Assembly: GCF_014472415.1 (NCBI RefSeq)
Contig: NZ_JACSZV010000008.1
Location: 62,001-126,000, forward strand
Length of the DNA: 64,000 nt
Reading direction: 5' to 3'
Source of the DNA: Pseudomonas sp. N40(2020)
GTDB lineage: Bacteria > Pseudomonadota > Gammaproteobacteria > Pseudomonadales > Pseudomonadaceae
Positions 45,757 to 55,969 of the stretch are shown piece after piece (the stretch's first letter is position 1; every line of letters begins with the position of its first letter). A program made the position numbers and the translations under genes. The notes under the pieces are model-generated. The model searched no databases and was not told the origin of the DNA. It saw only the letters and a program-made list of their open reading frames with translations.

Positions 45757-46236
45757 TCAACGCGCGCGCACGCTGCCGGTGTGCAAATCGGCCCAGATAT
45801 GGCCGTTGGCGTAACTGAGGAACTGCACATAGACGGTGTCGTTACGCAGCAGATCGATCACCACGCGGTATTGGGCGAGCGGGTAAAACAGGTTCAGGGT
45901 TTTGCTTTTTTCGTCGTAAAGCGGCTTTTTCAGGCTTTTGCTTTCACCATCGAAACTGACCAGCACCTGAGTTATCGTCGCGCCCTTGTTCAGGGACTTG
46001 CCCTTGAGACGGATCATCAGCGACGAAGTGACCGGAATCGGCTGCTGATTGGATTGGCGTTGCGCACCGACGACCACCGAATAATCGGTGACTTGCAGCA
46101 GTTGCTGCTGTTCCGGCTCGGCATCGCGAAGGGTCAGGTCATCCGGCGGCAGGAATTGACTGTGCATCGGCGCGGCGGACAGAGGCAGGCTGAGGGTCAG
46201 CAACAGGGCGGCAAAGCTGCGGATCAAGAGGCTCAT
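45757..46236 (-). CDS. exported hypothetical protein (conserved in Pseudomonas)
   Basis: 159-residue protein with a Sec signal peptide (MSLLIRSFAALLLTLSLPLS / AAP), then a beta-rich domain with QVTDYSVVVGAQRQSNQQPI and SKTLNLFYPLAQYRVVIDLL. Predicted periplasmic, function unknown. ATG at 46236 fits the signal peptide; nine extra codons upstream are unlikely. Sits between the PA4642-like gene and hpt as in other Pseudomonas. Confidence 0.8.
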   Translation of the reverse strand: MSLLIRSFAALLLTLSLPLSAAPMHSQFLPPDDLTLRDAEPEQQQLLQVTDYSVVVGAQRQSNQQPIPVTSSLMIRLKGKSLNKGATITQVLVSFDGESKSLKKPLYDEKSKTLNLFYPLAQYRVVIDLLRNDTVYVQFLSYANGHIWADLHTGSVRAR

Positions 46237-46275
46237 GGCTGGCTCCGGGGACGGGCCGAGCACTCTAGCATGGGA

Positions 46276-46367
46276 TTAAAAGCAAAAGATCGCAGCGTTC
46301 CGCAGCTCCTACAGGTTTACATCAATCCCATGTAGGAGCTGCCGAAGGCTGCGATCTTTTGATCTTG
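46276..46367. repeat. REPIN-like inverted repeat pair, copy 2
   Basis: AAAAGATCGCAGCGTTCCGC...CTCCTACAGG faces CATGTAGGAGCTGCCGAAGG...GCGATCTTTTGATC. Two inverted REP units around a spacer, immediately downstream of hpt. Confidence 0.9.
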
Positions 46368-46368
46368 C

Positions 46369-46926
46369 TTACATGCCTTTAACGGCAAAGATCCCGTTGG
46401 CGTTGCGCCAGTAGCCTTTGTAGTCCATGCCGTAACCGAAGATATAACGGTCGATGCACGGCAGACCGACGAAATCGGCTTTCAGGTCAGGACGTGCCTT
46501 GCGGTCGTGATCCTTGTCGATCAGCACGGCGGTGTGCACTTTGCGCGCGCCAGCGTGTTTGCAGAAGTCGATGATCGCGCCCAGGGTGTGACCTTCGTCG
46601 AGGATGTCGTCGATGATCAGTACGTCGCGGTCGATGAACGAGACTTCCGGCTTGGCTTTCCAGAACAGATCGCCGCCGCTGGTTTCGTTGCGATAACGGG
46701 TGGCGTGCAGGTAGGACGCTTCCAGCGGGAATTGCAGATGGGTCAGCAGTTTGCCGGAGAAGATCAGGCCGCCGTTCATCACGCAGAACACCACCGGGTT
46801 GCTGTCAGCCAGTTGCTCGTTGATTTGTGCACCGACGCGGGCGATGGCCGCCTCGACTTCAGACTCGGTGTACAGGCAGTCAGCCTCTCGCATGATTTGA
46901 CGGATATGCTCGAGATCAGCGGACAT
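46369..46926 (-). CDS. hpt: hypoxanthine-guanine phosphoribosyltransferase
   Basis: 185-residue purine salvage enzyme converting hypoxanthine or guanine plus PRPP to IMP or GMP. PRPP-binding motif VLIIDDILDEGHTL (about 101-114), VVFCVMNGGLIFSGKLL near residue 45, and C-terminal ADFVGLPCIDRYIFGYGMDY for purine binding. The start MSADLEHIRQ at 46926 gives normal length; the open frame continues into the divergent gene but that part is not coding. Divergent from upp with a shared 177-bp region. Confidence 0.96.
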   Translation of the reverse strand: MSADLEHIRQIMREADCLYTESEVEAAIARVGAQINEQLADSNPVVFCVMNGGLIFSGKLLTHLQFPLEASYLHATRYRNETSGGDLFWKAKPEVSFIDRDVLIIDDILDEGHTLGAIIDFCKHAGARKVHTAVLIDKDHDRKARPDLKADFVGLPCIDRYIFGYGMDYKGYWRNANGIFAVKGM

Positions 46927-47030
46927 GGCGCTCTCCGGGGGGGTTGTGGGTGGGGGGTATGGCTGCGAAAAGCGGGCAAAGGTACGCATCTCGCACGGCT
47001 GAATCAAGCCTTTATGGACTAACGTACTCA

Positions 47031-47046
47031 ATGTCCTATAGGACAT
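47031..47046. promoter_or_regulatory. 16-bp perfect palindrome between hpt and upp
   Basis: ATGTCCTATAGGACAT is a perfect palindrome, 105 bp before the hpt start and 58 bp before the upp start. Its form and placement suit a dimeric repressor that controls the divergent purine and pyrimidine salvage genes; no known site is recognised. Confidence 0.5.
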
Positions 47047-47103
47047 CACCCTCGGATAGATTAATCTAGGCCGGTTTTTTTGCCCGCCGCCGGAGCCTTT
47101 CCC

Positions 47104-47742
47104 ATGCCCATCCTCGAGATCCGCCATCCGCTGATCCGTCATAAACTCGGCCTGATGCGCCGCGCTGACATCAGCACCAAGAATTTCCGCGAGCTCGCTC
47201 AGGAAGTCGGCGCACTGTTGACCTATGAAGCTACAAAAGATTTGCCGCTCGAATCCTACGATATTGAAGGTTGGTGCGGCACCGTGTCGGTCGAGAAAAT
47301 CGCCGGCAAGAAGATCACCGTCGTGCCGATCCTGCGCGCCGGCATCGGCATGCTCGAAGGCGTGCTGAGCCTGATCCCGGGTGCCAAGGTCAGCGCTGTG
47401 GGTGTTGCCCGCAACGAAGAAACCTTGCAAGCCCACACTTATCTGGAAAAACTGGTTCCGGAAATCAACGAACGCCTGGCCATGATCATCGACCCGATGC
47501 TCGCTACCGGCAGCTCCATGGTTGCGACCATCGACCTGCTGAAAAAGGCTGGCTGCAGAGATATCCGCGCCATGGTGCTGGTTGCCGCGCCGGAAGGCAT
47601 TGCCGCAGTAGAAAAGGCTCACCCGGACGTGACCATCTACACCGCTTCCATTGATGAACGCTTGAACGAACACGGTTACATCATCCCAGGGCTGGGCGAT
47701 GCCGGCGACAAGATCTTCGGCACCAAGCAGAAGGACGCGTGA
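47104..47742 (+). CDS. upp: uracil phosphoribosyltransferase
   Basis: 212-residue enzyme converting uracil and PRPP to UMP. PRPP motif [20 protein letters not shown] (about 128-147), the N-terminal [12 protein letters not shown] and C-terminal [20 protein letters not shown] for uracil binding. ATG at 47104 gives the family length. Two bases separate its stop from uraA, so they form a salvage operon. Confidence 0.98.
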   Translation: MPILEIRHPLIRHKLGLMRRADISTKNFRELAQEVGALLTYEATKDLPLESYDIEGWCGTVSVEKIAGKKITVVPILRAGIGMLEGVLSLIPGAKVSAVGVARNEETLQAHTYLEKLVPEINERLAMIIDPMLATGSSMVATIDLLKKAGCRDIRAMVLVAAPEGIAAVEKAHPDVTIYTASIDERLNEHGYIIPGLGDAGDKIFGTKQKDA

Positions 47743-47744
47743 CC

Positions 47745-49019
47745 ATGCAGCAAGAGTTCAACGATCCGCTCTGGCGCACGGTGCTGTCCGGCGCGCAGAT
47801 GCTGTTCGTGGCTTTCGGCGCTCTGGTGCTGATGCCGCTGATCACCGGCCTGGACCCGAACGTGGCACTGTTTACCGCAGGTCTTGGGACGATTCTGTTC
47901 CAGATCGTCACCGGCCGTCAGGTCCCGGTGTTCCTCGCGTCGAGCTTCGCTTTCATCACCCCGATCATTCTCGCCAAGGGCCAGTTTGGCCTCGCCGCGA
48001 CCATGGGCGGCGTGATGGCGGCTGGTTTCGTCTACACCTTCCTGGGCCTTGCGGTGAAGATCAAAGGCACAGGCTTCATCGACCGCCTGCTGCCGCCGGT
48101 GGTGATTGGTCCGGTGATCATTTCCATCGGCCTGGCCATGGCACCGATTGCCGCGAACATGGCAATGGGCAAGGCGGGTGACGGTTCCGAACTGATCCAC
48201 TACCAGACCGCGATGATGATCTCGATGCCGGCGCTGCTGACCACGTTGATCGTGGCGGTGTTCGGTAAAGGCATCTTCCGTCTGGTGCCGATCATTTCCG
48301 GCGTGCTGGTCGGCTTTGGCATGGCGTTCTATTTCGGCGTGGTCGATACCGCGAAGATTGCCGCAGCTCCATGGTTTGCGATCCCGCACTTCACCGCACC
48401 GGAATTCAACTGGCAGGCGATTCTGTTCATCGTGCCGGTGGCATTGGCTCCGGCCATTGAACACATCGGCGGTGTGATTGCGGTGGGTAGCGTTACCGGT
48501 CGCGACTATCTGAAGAAGCCGGGCCTGCATCGCACCCTGCTCGGTGACGGCATTGCCACCACCGCTGCCGGCCTGTTCGGCGGCCCGCCAAACACCACTT
48601 ACGCCGAAGTGACTGGCGCCGTGATGTTGACCAAGAACTACAACCCGAAAATCATGACCTGGGCGGCGATCTTTGCCATCAGCCTGGCGTTCGTCGGCAA
48701 GTTCGGTGCGCTGCTGCAAAGCATTCCGGTGCCGGTGATGGGCGGGATTCTGTGCCTGCTGTTCGGTTCGATCGCGGCAGTGGGGATGAACACCCTGATC
48801 CGTCACAAGATCGATCTGGGTGAAGCACGCAATCTGGTGATCGTTTCGGTGACGCTGGTGTTCGGGATTGGTGGTGTGCTGGTCGGCACCGGCACCGGCC
48901 CGGATGACTTCGGTCTCAAAGGCATCGCGCTGTGCGCGGTGGTGGCGATCGCGCTGAACCTGATTCTGCCGGGCAATGACGGCTGGAAGAACAAGAAGGC
49001 GGATGAGCCGTTGATCTAA
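47745..49019 (+). CDS. uraA: uracil permease, NCS2 family
   Basis: 424-residue uracil:proton symporter with about 14 membrane segments. NCS2 features: FVAFGALVLMPLITGLDPN near the N-terminus, the conserved FLASSFAFITPI, EHIGGVIAVGSVTGRDYLKK with the substrate-site Glu-His, and GGPPNTTYAEVTGAVMLTKN. Supplies uracil to Upp. ATG at 47745 chosen over GTG two codons earlier. Confidence 0.96.
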   Translation: MQQEFNDPLWRTVLSGAQMLFVAFGALVLMPLITGLDPNVALFTAGLGTILFQIVTGRQVPVFLASSFAFITPIILAKGQFGLAATMGGVMAAGFVYTFLGLAVKIKGTGFIDRLLPPVVIGPVIISIGLAMAPIAANMAMGKAGDGSELIHYQTAMMISMPALLTTLIVAVFGKGIFRLVPIISGVLVGFGMAFYFGVVDTAKIAAAPWFAIPHFTAPEFNWQAILFIVPVALAPAIEHIGGVIAVGSVTGRDYLKKPGLHRTLLGDGIATTAAGLFGGPPNTTYAEVTGAVMLTKNYNPKIMTWAAIFAISLAFVGKFGALLQSIPVPVMGGILCLLFGSIAAVGMNTLIRHKIDLGEARNLVIVSVTLVFGIGGVLVGTGTGPDDFGLKGIALCAVVAIALNLILPGNDGWKNKKADEPLI

Positions 49020-49024
49020 CCTCT

Positions 49025-49126
49025 GATCGTTCCCACGCTCTGCGTGGGAATGCAGCCCGTGACGCTCCGCGTCACTGGACGCAGAGCGTCCCTAGAGGCA
49101 TTCCCACGCAGAGCGTGGGAACGATC
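49025..49126. repeat. composite palindromic intergenic repeat, copy 2
   Basis: The ends 49025-49053 and 49098-49126 are perfect 29-bp inverted repeats, and each arm is itself a hairpin (GTTCCCACGC-tct-GCGTGGGAA). The middle carries GACGCTCCGCGTC and GGACGCAGAGCGTCC. Same design as 11071-11180. Lies between convergent uraA and hemH, with its right end one base from the hemH stop. Confidence 0.92.
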
Positions 49127-49127
49127 A

Positions 49128-50153
49128 CTACAGCGCCAAAGGCGCTCGCTCGCACAAGGTCGCCAACGCCTTCGCCCATTGCGGGTCATCATTCAGGCAC
49201 GGCACCAGCAACAACTCCTCTCCCCCCGCCTCGCGGAACTGCTCCTTGCCGCGATCACCGATCTCTTCCAGTGTCTCGATGCAGTCGGCAACAAACGCCG
49301 GGCACATCACCAGAATCTTCTTCACACCGCTTTTCGCCAGCTCATCCAGCCGCGCTTCGGTATAGGGCTCGATCCACTTCGCCCGGCCCAATCGCGACTG
49401 AAAAGAGACAGACCATTTGCCCTCCGGTAACCCCATACGCTCAGCGAACAGGGCCGCCGTGCGCAAACATTGCGCGCGATAACAGGTTGCCAATACCGCA
49501 GGCGACGCATTCTTGCAGCAGTCTTCATTTTTGAAGCAGTGATTGCCGGTCGGGTCGAGCTTGGTCAGGTGCCGTTCCGGCAGGCCATGGAAGCTCAGCA
49601 GCAAGTGATCGTAATCCTGCTGCAAATGCGGCTTGGCACTGGCCACCAAGGCGTCGAGGTATTCCGGCTGATCGTAGAACGGCTGCAGCACCGAAATCTG
49701 CACATTGAGCTTCTTCGCGCGGATCACGCGCTTCGCCTCTTCGATCACCGTGGTGGTGGTGCTGTCGGCGAACTGTGGATAAAGCGGCGCCAGCGTGATG
49801 CGCTTGTGTCCCGCTGCTACCAGCCTTGTCAGGCACGTTTCAATTGAAGGCTCGCCGTAGCGCATCGCCAGATCGACCGGGCCGTGTTTCCACTGCGCTT
49901 TCATCTGCTCTTGCAGACGGCGGCTGAGTACCACCAGCGGCGAACCTTCGTCCCACCAGATAGAGGCATAGGCGTGCGCCGACTGCTCGGGCCGCTTGAT
50001 CAGAATCAGCGAAACCAGCAAACGCCGCACCGGCCACGGCAGGTCGATCACGTACGGGTCCATCAGAAATTGATTGAGGTAACTGCGCACATCGGCCACC
50101 GAGGTGGAGGCCGGGGAGCCCAGGTTGACCAGAAGCAAGGCGTGATCGGTCAT
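49128..50153 (-). CDS. hemH: ferrochelatase
   Basis: 341-residue enzyme inserting Fe2+ into protoporphyrin IX, the last haem step. N-terminus [22 protein letters not shown], the catalytic His in [58 protein letters not shown] and the metal-site Glu in [12 protein letters not shown] are all present. Upstream of the TIGR01777 epimerase-like gene in transcription order, separated by 13 bp, so probably cotranscribed after it. Confidence 0.96.
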   Translation of the reverse strand: MTDHALLLVNLGSPASTSVADVRSYLNQFLMDPYVIDLPWPVRRLLVSLILIKRPEQSAHAYASIWWDEGSPLVVLSRRLQEQMKAQWKHGPVDLAMRYGEPSIETCLTRLVAAGHKRITLAPLYPQFADSTTTTVIEEAKRVIRAKKLNVQISVLQPFYDQPEYLDALVASAKPHLQQDYDHLLLSFHGLPERHLTKLDPTGNHCFKNEDCCKNASPAVLATCYRAQCLRTAALFAERMGLPEGKWSVSFQSRLGRAKWIEPYTEARLDELAKSGVKKILVMCPAFVADCIETLEEIGDRGKEQFREAGGEELLLVPCLNDDPQWAKALATLCERAPLAL

Positions 50154-50166
50154 GCAACGTCCTATT

Positions 50167-51069
50167 TCAGAGGCGGCTGGAGAGATCGTCCAGAGCCGCG
50201 CGTAAATCCGTGAACTGGAAAGTGAAACCCGCTTCCAGCAAGCGTGCCGGCGTGGCCCGTTGGCCGCCCAGCAACAACAAAGACATCTCGCCGAGCCCCA
50301 CCTTCAGTGCAAGGGCGGGCATCGGCATGAACGCCGGGCGGTGCAACACGCTGCCCAGCGTCTTGGCAAATTCACGATTGCGCACAGGTTTCGGCGCGCA
50401 CGCATTATAAGGACCGCTCGCCTGATCGCGGTGCAGAAGAAAATCAATCAGGGCGATTTGATCGTCGATATGAACCCACGGCATCCACTGCCGACCATTG
50501 CCCAAAGGCCCGCCCAGCCCGAGCTTGAACGGCAGCAGCAAGCGCGACAAAAAGCCGCCCTCGGCCGACAGCACCAGACCGGTTCGCACCAGCACCACGC
50601 GGATGCCCAGCGACTCTGCGCGCAGGGCGGTTTCCTCCCAGGCGATGCACAACTGGCTGGCGAAATCGTCGATCACTGGCGGCGAGTCTTCGGTCAACTC
50701 GCGTTCACCACCGTCGCCGTACCAGCCGATGGCCGATCCCGAGATCAACAACGACGGCTGCTGCGCTCGGGTTTCGAGCCACGCCAAAAGGGTTTCCGTG
50801 AGCTTGATCCGGCTGCTCCACAGCAACGCCTTGCGGCGATGCGTCCACAGGCGGTCGGCGATCGGCGCGCCCGCAAGATTGACGATGGCGTCTACGGGTT
50901 CATCGCCGAGGTCTTCCAGGCGCGCAATGCCACGCACCTGCGCACCACAGATTTTCGCGACTTTTTCGGGGCGTCGACTCCACACCGTCAGGCGATGGCC
51001 CTGCTCCGCCCAATGCTGGCAGAGCTGCCGTCCTATCAAACCAGTACCGCCGGTCAGCAATATGTGCAT
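50167..51069 (-). CDS. TIGR01777 family (YfcH-like) NAD-dependent epimerase/SDR protein
   Basis: 300-residue extended short-chain dehydrogenase. Nucleotide-binding [19 protein letters not shown] (about 2-20), [36 protein letters not shown] and a C-terminal DUF1731 domain (about 250-300) with [20 protein letters not shown]. Substrate unknown; related to E. coli YfcH and plant SulA-like proteins. Precedes hemH on the same strand and is divergent from the first light-cluster unit. Confidence 0.9.
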   Translation of the reverse strand: MHILLTGGTGLIGRQLCQHWAEQGHRLTVWSRRPEKVAKICGAQVRGIARLEDLGDEPVDAIVNLAGAPIADRLWTHRRKALLWSSRIKLTETLLAWLETRAQQPSLLISGSAIGWYGDGGERELTEDSPPVIDDFASQLCIAWEETALRAESLGIRVVLVRTGLVLSAEGGFLSRLLLPFKLGLGGPLGNGRQWMPWVHIDDQIALIDFLLHRDQASGPYNACAPKPVRNREFAKTLGSVLHRPAFMPMPALALKVGLGEMSLLLLGGQRATPARLLEAGFTFQFTDLRAALDDLSSRL

Positions 51070-51191
51070 GACATCTTCCTCGCGTGGCGTTTTACCCGGA
51101 TCCCTAGTCTATTTTTAAAAGCAGGGATCTTTTCGAACGGGCAGGCTCTATTGTTTAACCATAGGCCAAGCTGTCAGAACGAGAACGCTAG

Positions 51192-52465
<1,274 letters not shown>

Positions 52466-52504
52466 AACCTGCTCCCACACGGAATCACCTCCCCTGCAAA
52501 AACT

Positions 52505-52528
52505 TATACAAATGATTTGACTTGTACA
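52505..52528 (+). promoter_or_regulatory. LitR/PplR-type operator box 2
   Basis: TATACA (52505-52510)-N12-TGTACA (52523-52528), an exact match to T(G/A)TACA-N12-TGTACA. The spacer contains TTGACT, a -35 candidate. Confidence 0.82.
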
Positions 52529-52544
52529 CCCATGAATCTATGCT
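52517..52544 (+). promoter_or_regulatory. candidate promoter of the rudS-litR-phr operon
   Basis: TTGACT (52517-52522), 16 bp, TATGCT (52539-52544). The -35 lies inside operator box 2, so a bound regulator would block polymerase. Confidence 0.6.
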
Positions 52545-52555
52545 GAAAGAAATGT

Positions 52556-52579
52556 TGTACAGAGATAACTCTCTGTACA
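52556..52579 (+). promoter_or_regulatory. LitR/PplR-type operator box 3
   Basis: TGTACA (52556-52561)-N12-TGTACA (52574-52579), a perfect direct repeat with the same spacing as boxes 1 and 2. It lies downstream of the promoter candidate, 20 bp before the rudS ATG, suited to roadblock or cooperative repression. Confidence 0.82.
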
Positions 52580-52599
52580 GGTATAGATTCGAGGTGCTT

Positions 52600-53562
52600 A
52601 TGTCCGAAGCTTCCCAGCTCAAACCCAAGATAGCCATCAGCGCCTGCCTGCTGGGCGCCGAGGTGCGCTACAACGGTGGACACAAGGAATCGCGACTGTG
52701 CAGCCGCACTCTCGCTGAACACTTCGAGTTCGTCCCGGTATGCCCGGAAGTCGCCATCGGCCTGGGCATTCCCCGCGAGCCGATTCGTCTGGTAGGCAAT
52801 CCTGAAAGCCCCGAAGCCATCGGCACCGTCAACCCGACGATCAACGTTACCGCGCCACTGGCTGAGTACGGCGAGAAAATGGCCGCCGAACTCGGTGATC
52901 TCTGCGGCTATATCTTCATGCAGCAATCGCCGTCCTGCGGGCTGGAACGGGTCAAGGTCTATCACGCCAATGGCGCTCCGGTGAACGGCGGCGGTCGCGG
53001 TATTTACGCCCAGGCCTTCTGCGCGCAGCACCCGGACTTGCCGGTGGAAGAAGCCGGACGCTTGAACGACCCGGTGCTACGGGAAAACTTCATCACCCGC
53101 GTCCTCGCCTACAGCGCCTGGCAGCAAGTACTGGCCCAGGGTTTGAGCCGTCGCGCCCTCACCGAATTTCACTCGCGCTACAAATACCTGCTGATGGCCC
53201 ATAACCCGGTGCAATACAAAACGCTGGGCAACATGCTCGGCAACATGGGCCACAGCGACCCTGCGGAACTGGGGCCACGCTATTTCAGCGAGCTGATGGC
53301 TGCGTTGAAAAAGTGCGCGACCCGGCGCACCCATAGCAACGTCTTGCAGCACATCAGTGGTTATCTGAAGCAGGCGATCAGCGCCGCAGACAAACAGGAA
53401 ATGCAGCACGTGATCGGCCAGTACCGCCACGGCATCGTACCGCTGGTGGTACCGCTGACACTGCTCAAACATCACTTTCGCCAACATCCGGATCCGTACA
53501 TTGCGCAACAGGTTTACCTGCAACCGCATCCGGAAAATCTCAGCCTGCGAAACGCTATCTAA
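52600..53562 (+). CDS. rudS: tRNA 4-thiouridine desulfidase RudS (DUF523-DUF1722, YbgA-like)
   Basis: 320 residues. N-terminal DUF523/TudS domain (about 8-155) with three cysteines that can hold a [4Fe-4S] cluster: Cys16 (ISACLLGAEVRYNGGHK), Cys48 (VPVCPEV), Cys113 (QQSPSCGLERVKVY). C-terminal DUF1722 (about 195-310; FHSRYKYLLMAHNPVQYKTL, VPLVVPLTLLKHH). This fusion is the RudS family, which removes sulfur from s4U in tRNA and lessens near-UV growth delay (family knowledge). First gene of the light operon. ATG at 52600 follows GAGGTG; its stop overlaps litR (TAATG). Confidence 0.9.
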   Translation: MSEASQLKPKIAISACLLGAEVRYNGGHKESRLCSRTLAEHFEFVPVCPEVAIGLGIPREPIRLVGNPESPEAIGTVNPTINVTAPLAEYGEKMAAELGDLCGYIFMQQSPSCGLERVKVYHANGAPVNGGGRGIYAQAFCAQHPDLPVEEAGRLNDPVLRENFITRVLAYSAWQQVLAQGLSRRALTEFHSRYKYLLMAHNPVQYKTLGNMLGNMGHSDPAELGPRYFSELMAALKKCATRRTHSNVLQHISGYLKQAISAADKQEMQHVIGQYRHGIVPLVVPLTLLKHHFRQHPDPYIAQQVYLQPHPENLSLRNAI

Positions 53563-54503
53563 TGAATGAAAAACCCGATTCAAGCGCCCAGGAAGACCTC
53601 GGCGCCGACTTCAAGAAAGCCCTCGACGAAGGTTGGCTGCCGATCCGCGAAGTGGCGCGCCAGACCGGCGTCAATGCGATCACGCTGCGTGCGTGGGAGC
53701 GTCGTTATGGACTCGTCATCCCGCAACGCACACCGAAGGGCCATCGGCTGTATTCGGCCGAGCACGTACAACGCATCCTGACCATCCTCACCTGGCTCAA
53801 CCGCGGCGTCGCGGTCAGCCAGGTCAAGCCGCTGCTCGACACGCCGCAGGCATTCAGCGAACCGGTGGAAAACGACTGGCAACGGTTGCGCCAGACCCTG
53901 CTCGCAGCCGTTACGCAACTCGATGAACGCACCGTCGACGACAGCGTCAATCAAGCGATGGCGCTCTACCCGCCGCGCACATTGTGCGAGCAATTGCTGA
54001 TGCCGCTGCTGGAAGAACTGGAACAGCGCTGGCAGGGCCAGTTCGGCGCGCAGATGGAACGCGTGTTCTTTTATTCGTGGCTACGCAGCAAATTCGGCGC
54101 ACGCATCTACCATAACAATCATCAACTGCACGCTGCGCCCCTGTTGCTGATCAACCATTCCGACCTGCCACTGGAACCTCATCTGTGGCTATGCGCTTGG
54201 CTGATCAGCAGCGCCAATTGCCCTGTGCAAGTGTTTGACTGGCCGTTACCGGCCGGGGAGCTGGCACTGACGGTCGAACATCTGCAAGCCCGTGGCGTAC
54301 TGCTGTATTCCAGCAAAGCCATGCAGCTTGCGCAGTTGCCGAAACTGTTGGCTGGCGTGAGTTGCACGAAAATGATTGTCGGACCAACGGTATGCATCCA
54401 CCACGCCGAGTTGTCCGTAAAAACCTCAGAAACTGCTGATTTGTACCTGGCTGAAGATGCGCTTTCGGCGCACCAGGCCCTCGTTCAGCATGGGCTGATT
54501 TAA
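53562..54503 (+). CDS. litR: MerR-family light-response regulator, class II LitR/CarH homologue (PplR1-like)
   Basis: 313 residues. N-terminal MerR HTH (about 24-90: WLPIREVARQTGVNAITLRA, WERRYGLVIPQRTPKGHRLY). Helical bundle (about 95-190) and Rossmann-like C-terminal domain as in CarH, but no cobalamin ligand motif (E/D-x-H-x-x-G) occurs anywhere, placing it in the class II group, which does not bind adenosyl-B12. In P. putida the homologue PplR1 represses photoinducible genes. Three matching operator boxes lie upstream of the cluster, indicating autoregulation. Couples by TAATG overlaps to both rudS and phr. Confidence 0.9.
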   Translation: MNEKPDSSAQEDLGADFKKALDEGWLPIREVARQTGVNAITLRAWERRYGLVIPQRTPKGHRLYSAEHVQRILTILTWLNRGVAVSQVKPLLDTPQAFSEPVENDWQRLRQTLLAAVTQLDERTVDDSVNQAMALYPPRTLCEQLLMPLLEELEQRWQGQFGAQMERVFFYSWLRSKFGARIYHNNHQLHAAPLLLINHSDLPLEPHLWLCAWLISSANCPVQVFDWPLPAGELALTVEHLQARGVLLYSSKAMQLAQLPKLLAGVSCTKMIVGPTVCIHHAELSVKTSETADLYLAEDALSAHQALVQHGLI

Positions 54504-55969
54504 TGAGCGCGGCGAATACCGACATGCAATTGATCTGGCTGCGCAGCGACTTGCGCCAACACGACAACACTGCCCTCGCGGCGGCCGCAGCGCGCGGTCC
54601 GACGGTCGCGGTGTATCTGTTGAGCCCACAGCAGTGGCAAGAACATGACGACGCGCCGTGCAAAGTCGACTTCTGGCTGCGCAATCTGAATGAGCTGAGT
54701 AAAAGTCTCGGTGCCCTGAACATTCCGTTGTTGATTCGCACGGCGGCGCACTGGGATCAGGCGCCGGCGGAGCTGCTCAAACTCTGTCGGCAATTGGACA
54801 TCGAAGCGGTGCACGTCAACGAGGAATATGGCATCCACGAAAGCCGCCGTGATGCAGCCGTGGCCGAGGCATTGCAGGCCGAAGGTATCGATTTTCGCAG
54901 TTACCTCGATCAATTGCTGTTCAAGCCCGGCACCGTGCTGACCAAGACCGGAACCTACTTTCAGGTATTCAGCCAGTTTCGCAAGGTCTGTTACGAGCGC
55001 CTGCATCGCGCGATGCCGGCGCTGGTAAAAGTCCCCGGCAAACAGTCGCCATTGAACATCGACAGTGATCCGATTCCTGCGTCCGTCAAAGGCTTCGCCA
55101 CACCAAGCGAGTCACTGCGTGACCTGTGGCCTGCCGGCGAACAAGAGGCCCGTCGCCGTCTCGATACCTTCGCCGACGCCCAAATCGATTACTACAAAAG
55201 CGAGCGCGACTTCCCGGCCAAGCCCGGCACCAGTCAGCTGTCCGCGTACCTGGCCGCCGGTGTGATCTCGCCGCGCCAATGTCTGCACGCCGCCCTGCAA
55301 AGCAATCAGGGCGAGTTCGAAAGCGGCAAAGTCGGCGCCGTTACCTGGATCAACGAGTTGCTGTGGCGCGAGTTCTACAAACACATTCTGGTGGGTTATC
55401 CACGGGTCTCGCGCCACCGCGCGTTCCGTCCGGAAACCGAAGCACTGGCCTGGCGCAATGCGCCGGATGACCTCGCCGCATGGCAAGAGGCGCGTACCGG
55501 CCTGCCGATCATCGATGCCGCCATGCGCCAATTGCTCGAAACCGGCTGGATGCACAATCGCCTGCGCATGGTGGTCGCAATGTTCCTGACCAAGAACCTG
55601 CTGATCGACTGGCGCGAAGGCGAGCGCTTTTTCATGCGGCATTTGATTGATGGGGATCTGGCCGCAAACAACGGCGGCTGGCAATGGAGCTCGTCGACGG
55701 GCACCGATTCGGCGCCGTATTTCCGCATTTTCAATCCACTGAGCCAGTCGGAAAAATTCGACAGCGAAGGCTTGTTCATCAAGCACTGGCTGCCGGAACT
55801 GGCCGGCCTCGACAAAAAAGCTGTGCATAACCCGGCCAGTGCCGGCGGATTGTTCGGTGTGGCGGATTACCCAACGCCAATCGTCAATCTGAGTGCCTCG
55901 CGGGAGCGGGCGCTGACCGCGTTCAAAAATCTGCCCTCGCGCCAACCGGCCGGAGGCGATCATGAGTGA
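54503..55969 (+). CDS. phrB: deoxyribodipyrimidine photolyase (class I CPD photolyase)
   Basis: 488-residue flavoenzyme that splits UV-induced cyclobutane pyrimidine dimers using blue light. N-terminal antenna domain (MQLIWLRSDLRQHDNTALAA), catalytic domain with GVISPRQC, TWINELLWREFYKHIL, and the FAD cavity TGWMHNRLRMVVAMFLTKNL, GGWQWSSSTGTDSAPYFRIF. Electron-transfer tryptophans are present in these blocks. Translationally coupled to litR and, with an 8-bp overlap, to the SnoaL-like gene. Confidence 0.96.
   Translation: MSAANTDMQLIWLRSDLRQHDNTALAAAAARGPTVAVYLLSPQQWQEHDDAPCKVDFWLRNLNELSKSLGALNIPLLIRTAAHWDQAPAELLKLCRQLDIEAVHVNEEYGIHESRRDAAVAEALQAEGIDFRSYLDQLLFKPGTVLTKTGTYFQVFSQFRKVCYERLHRAMPALVKVPGKQSPLNIDSDPIPASVKGFATPSESLRDLWPAGEQEARRRLDTFADAQIDYYKSERDFPAKPGTSQLSAYLAAGVISPRQCLHAALQSNQGEFESGKVGAVTWINELLWREFYKHILVGYPRVSRHRAFRPETEALAWRNAPDDLAAWQEARTGLPIIDAAMRQLLETGWMHNRLRMVVAMFLTKNLLIDWREGERFFMRHLIDGDLAANNGGWQWSSSTGTDSAPYFRIFNPLSQSEKFDSEGLFIKHWLPELAGLDKKAVHNPASAGGLFGVADYPTPIVNLSASRERALTAFKNLPSRQPAGGDHE

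Noticed and set aside
46927..47673. Long N-terminal extension of the hpt frame
   Set aside because: It runs through the divergent upp gene in antisense; the normal Hpt start MSADLEHIRQ is at 46926.
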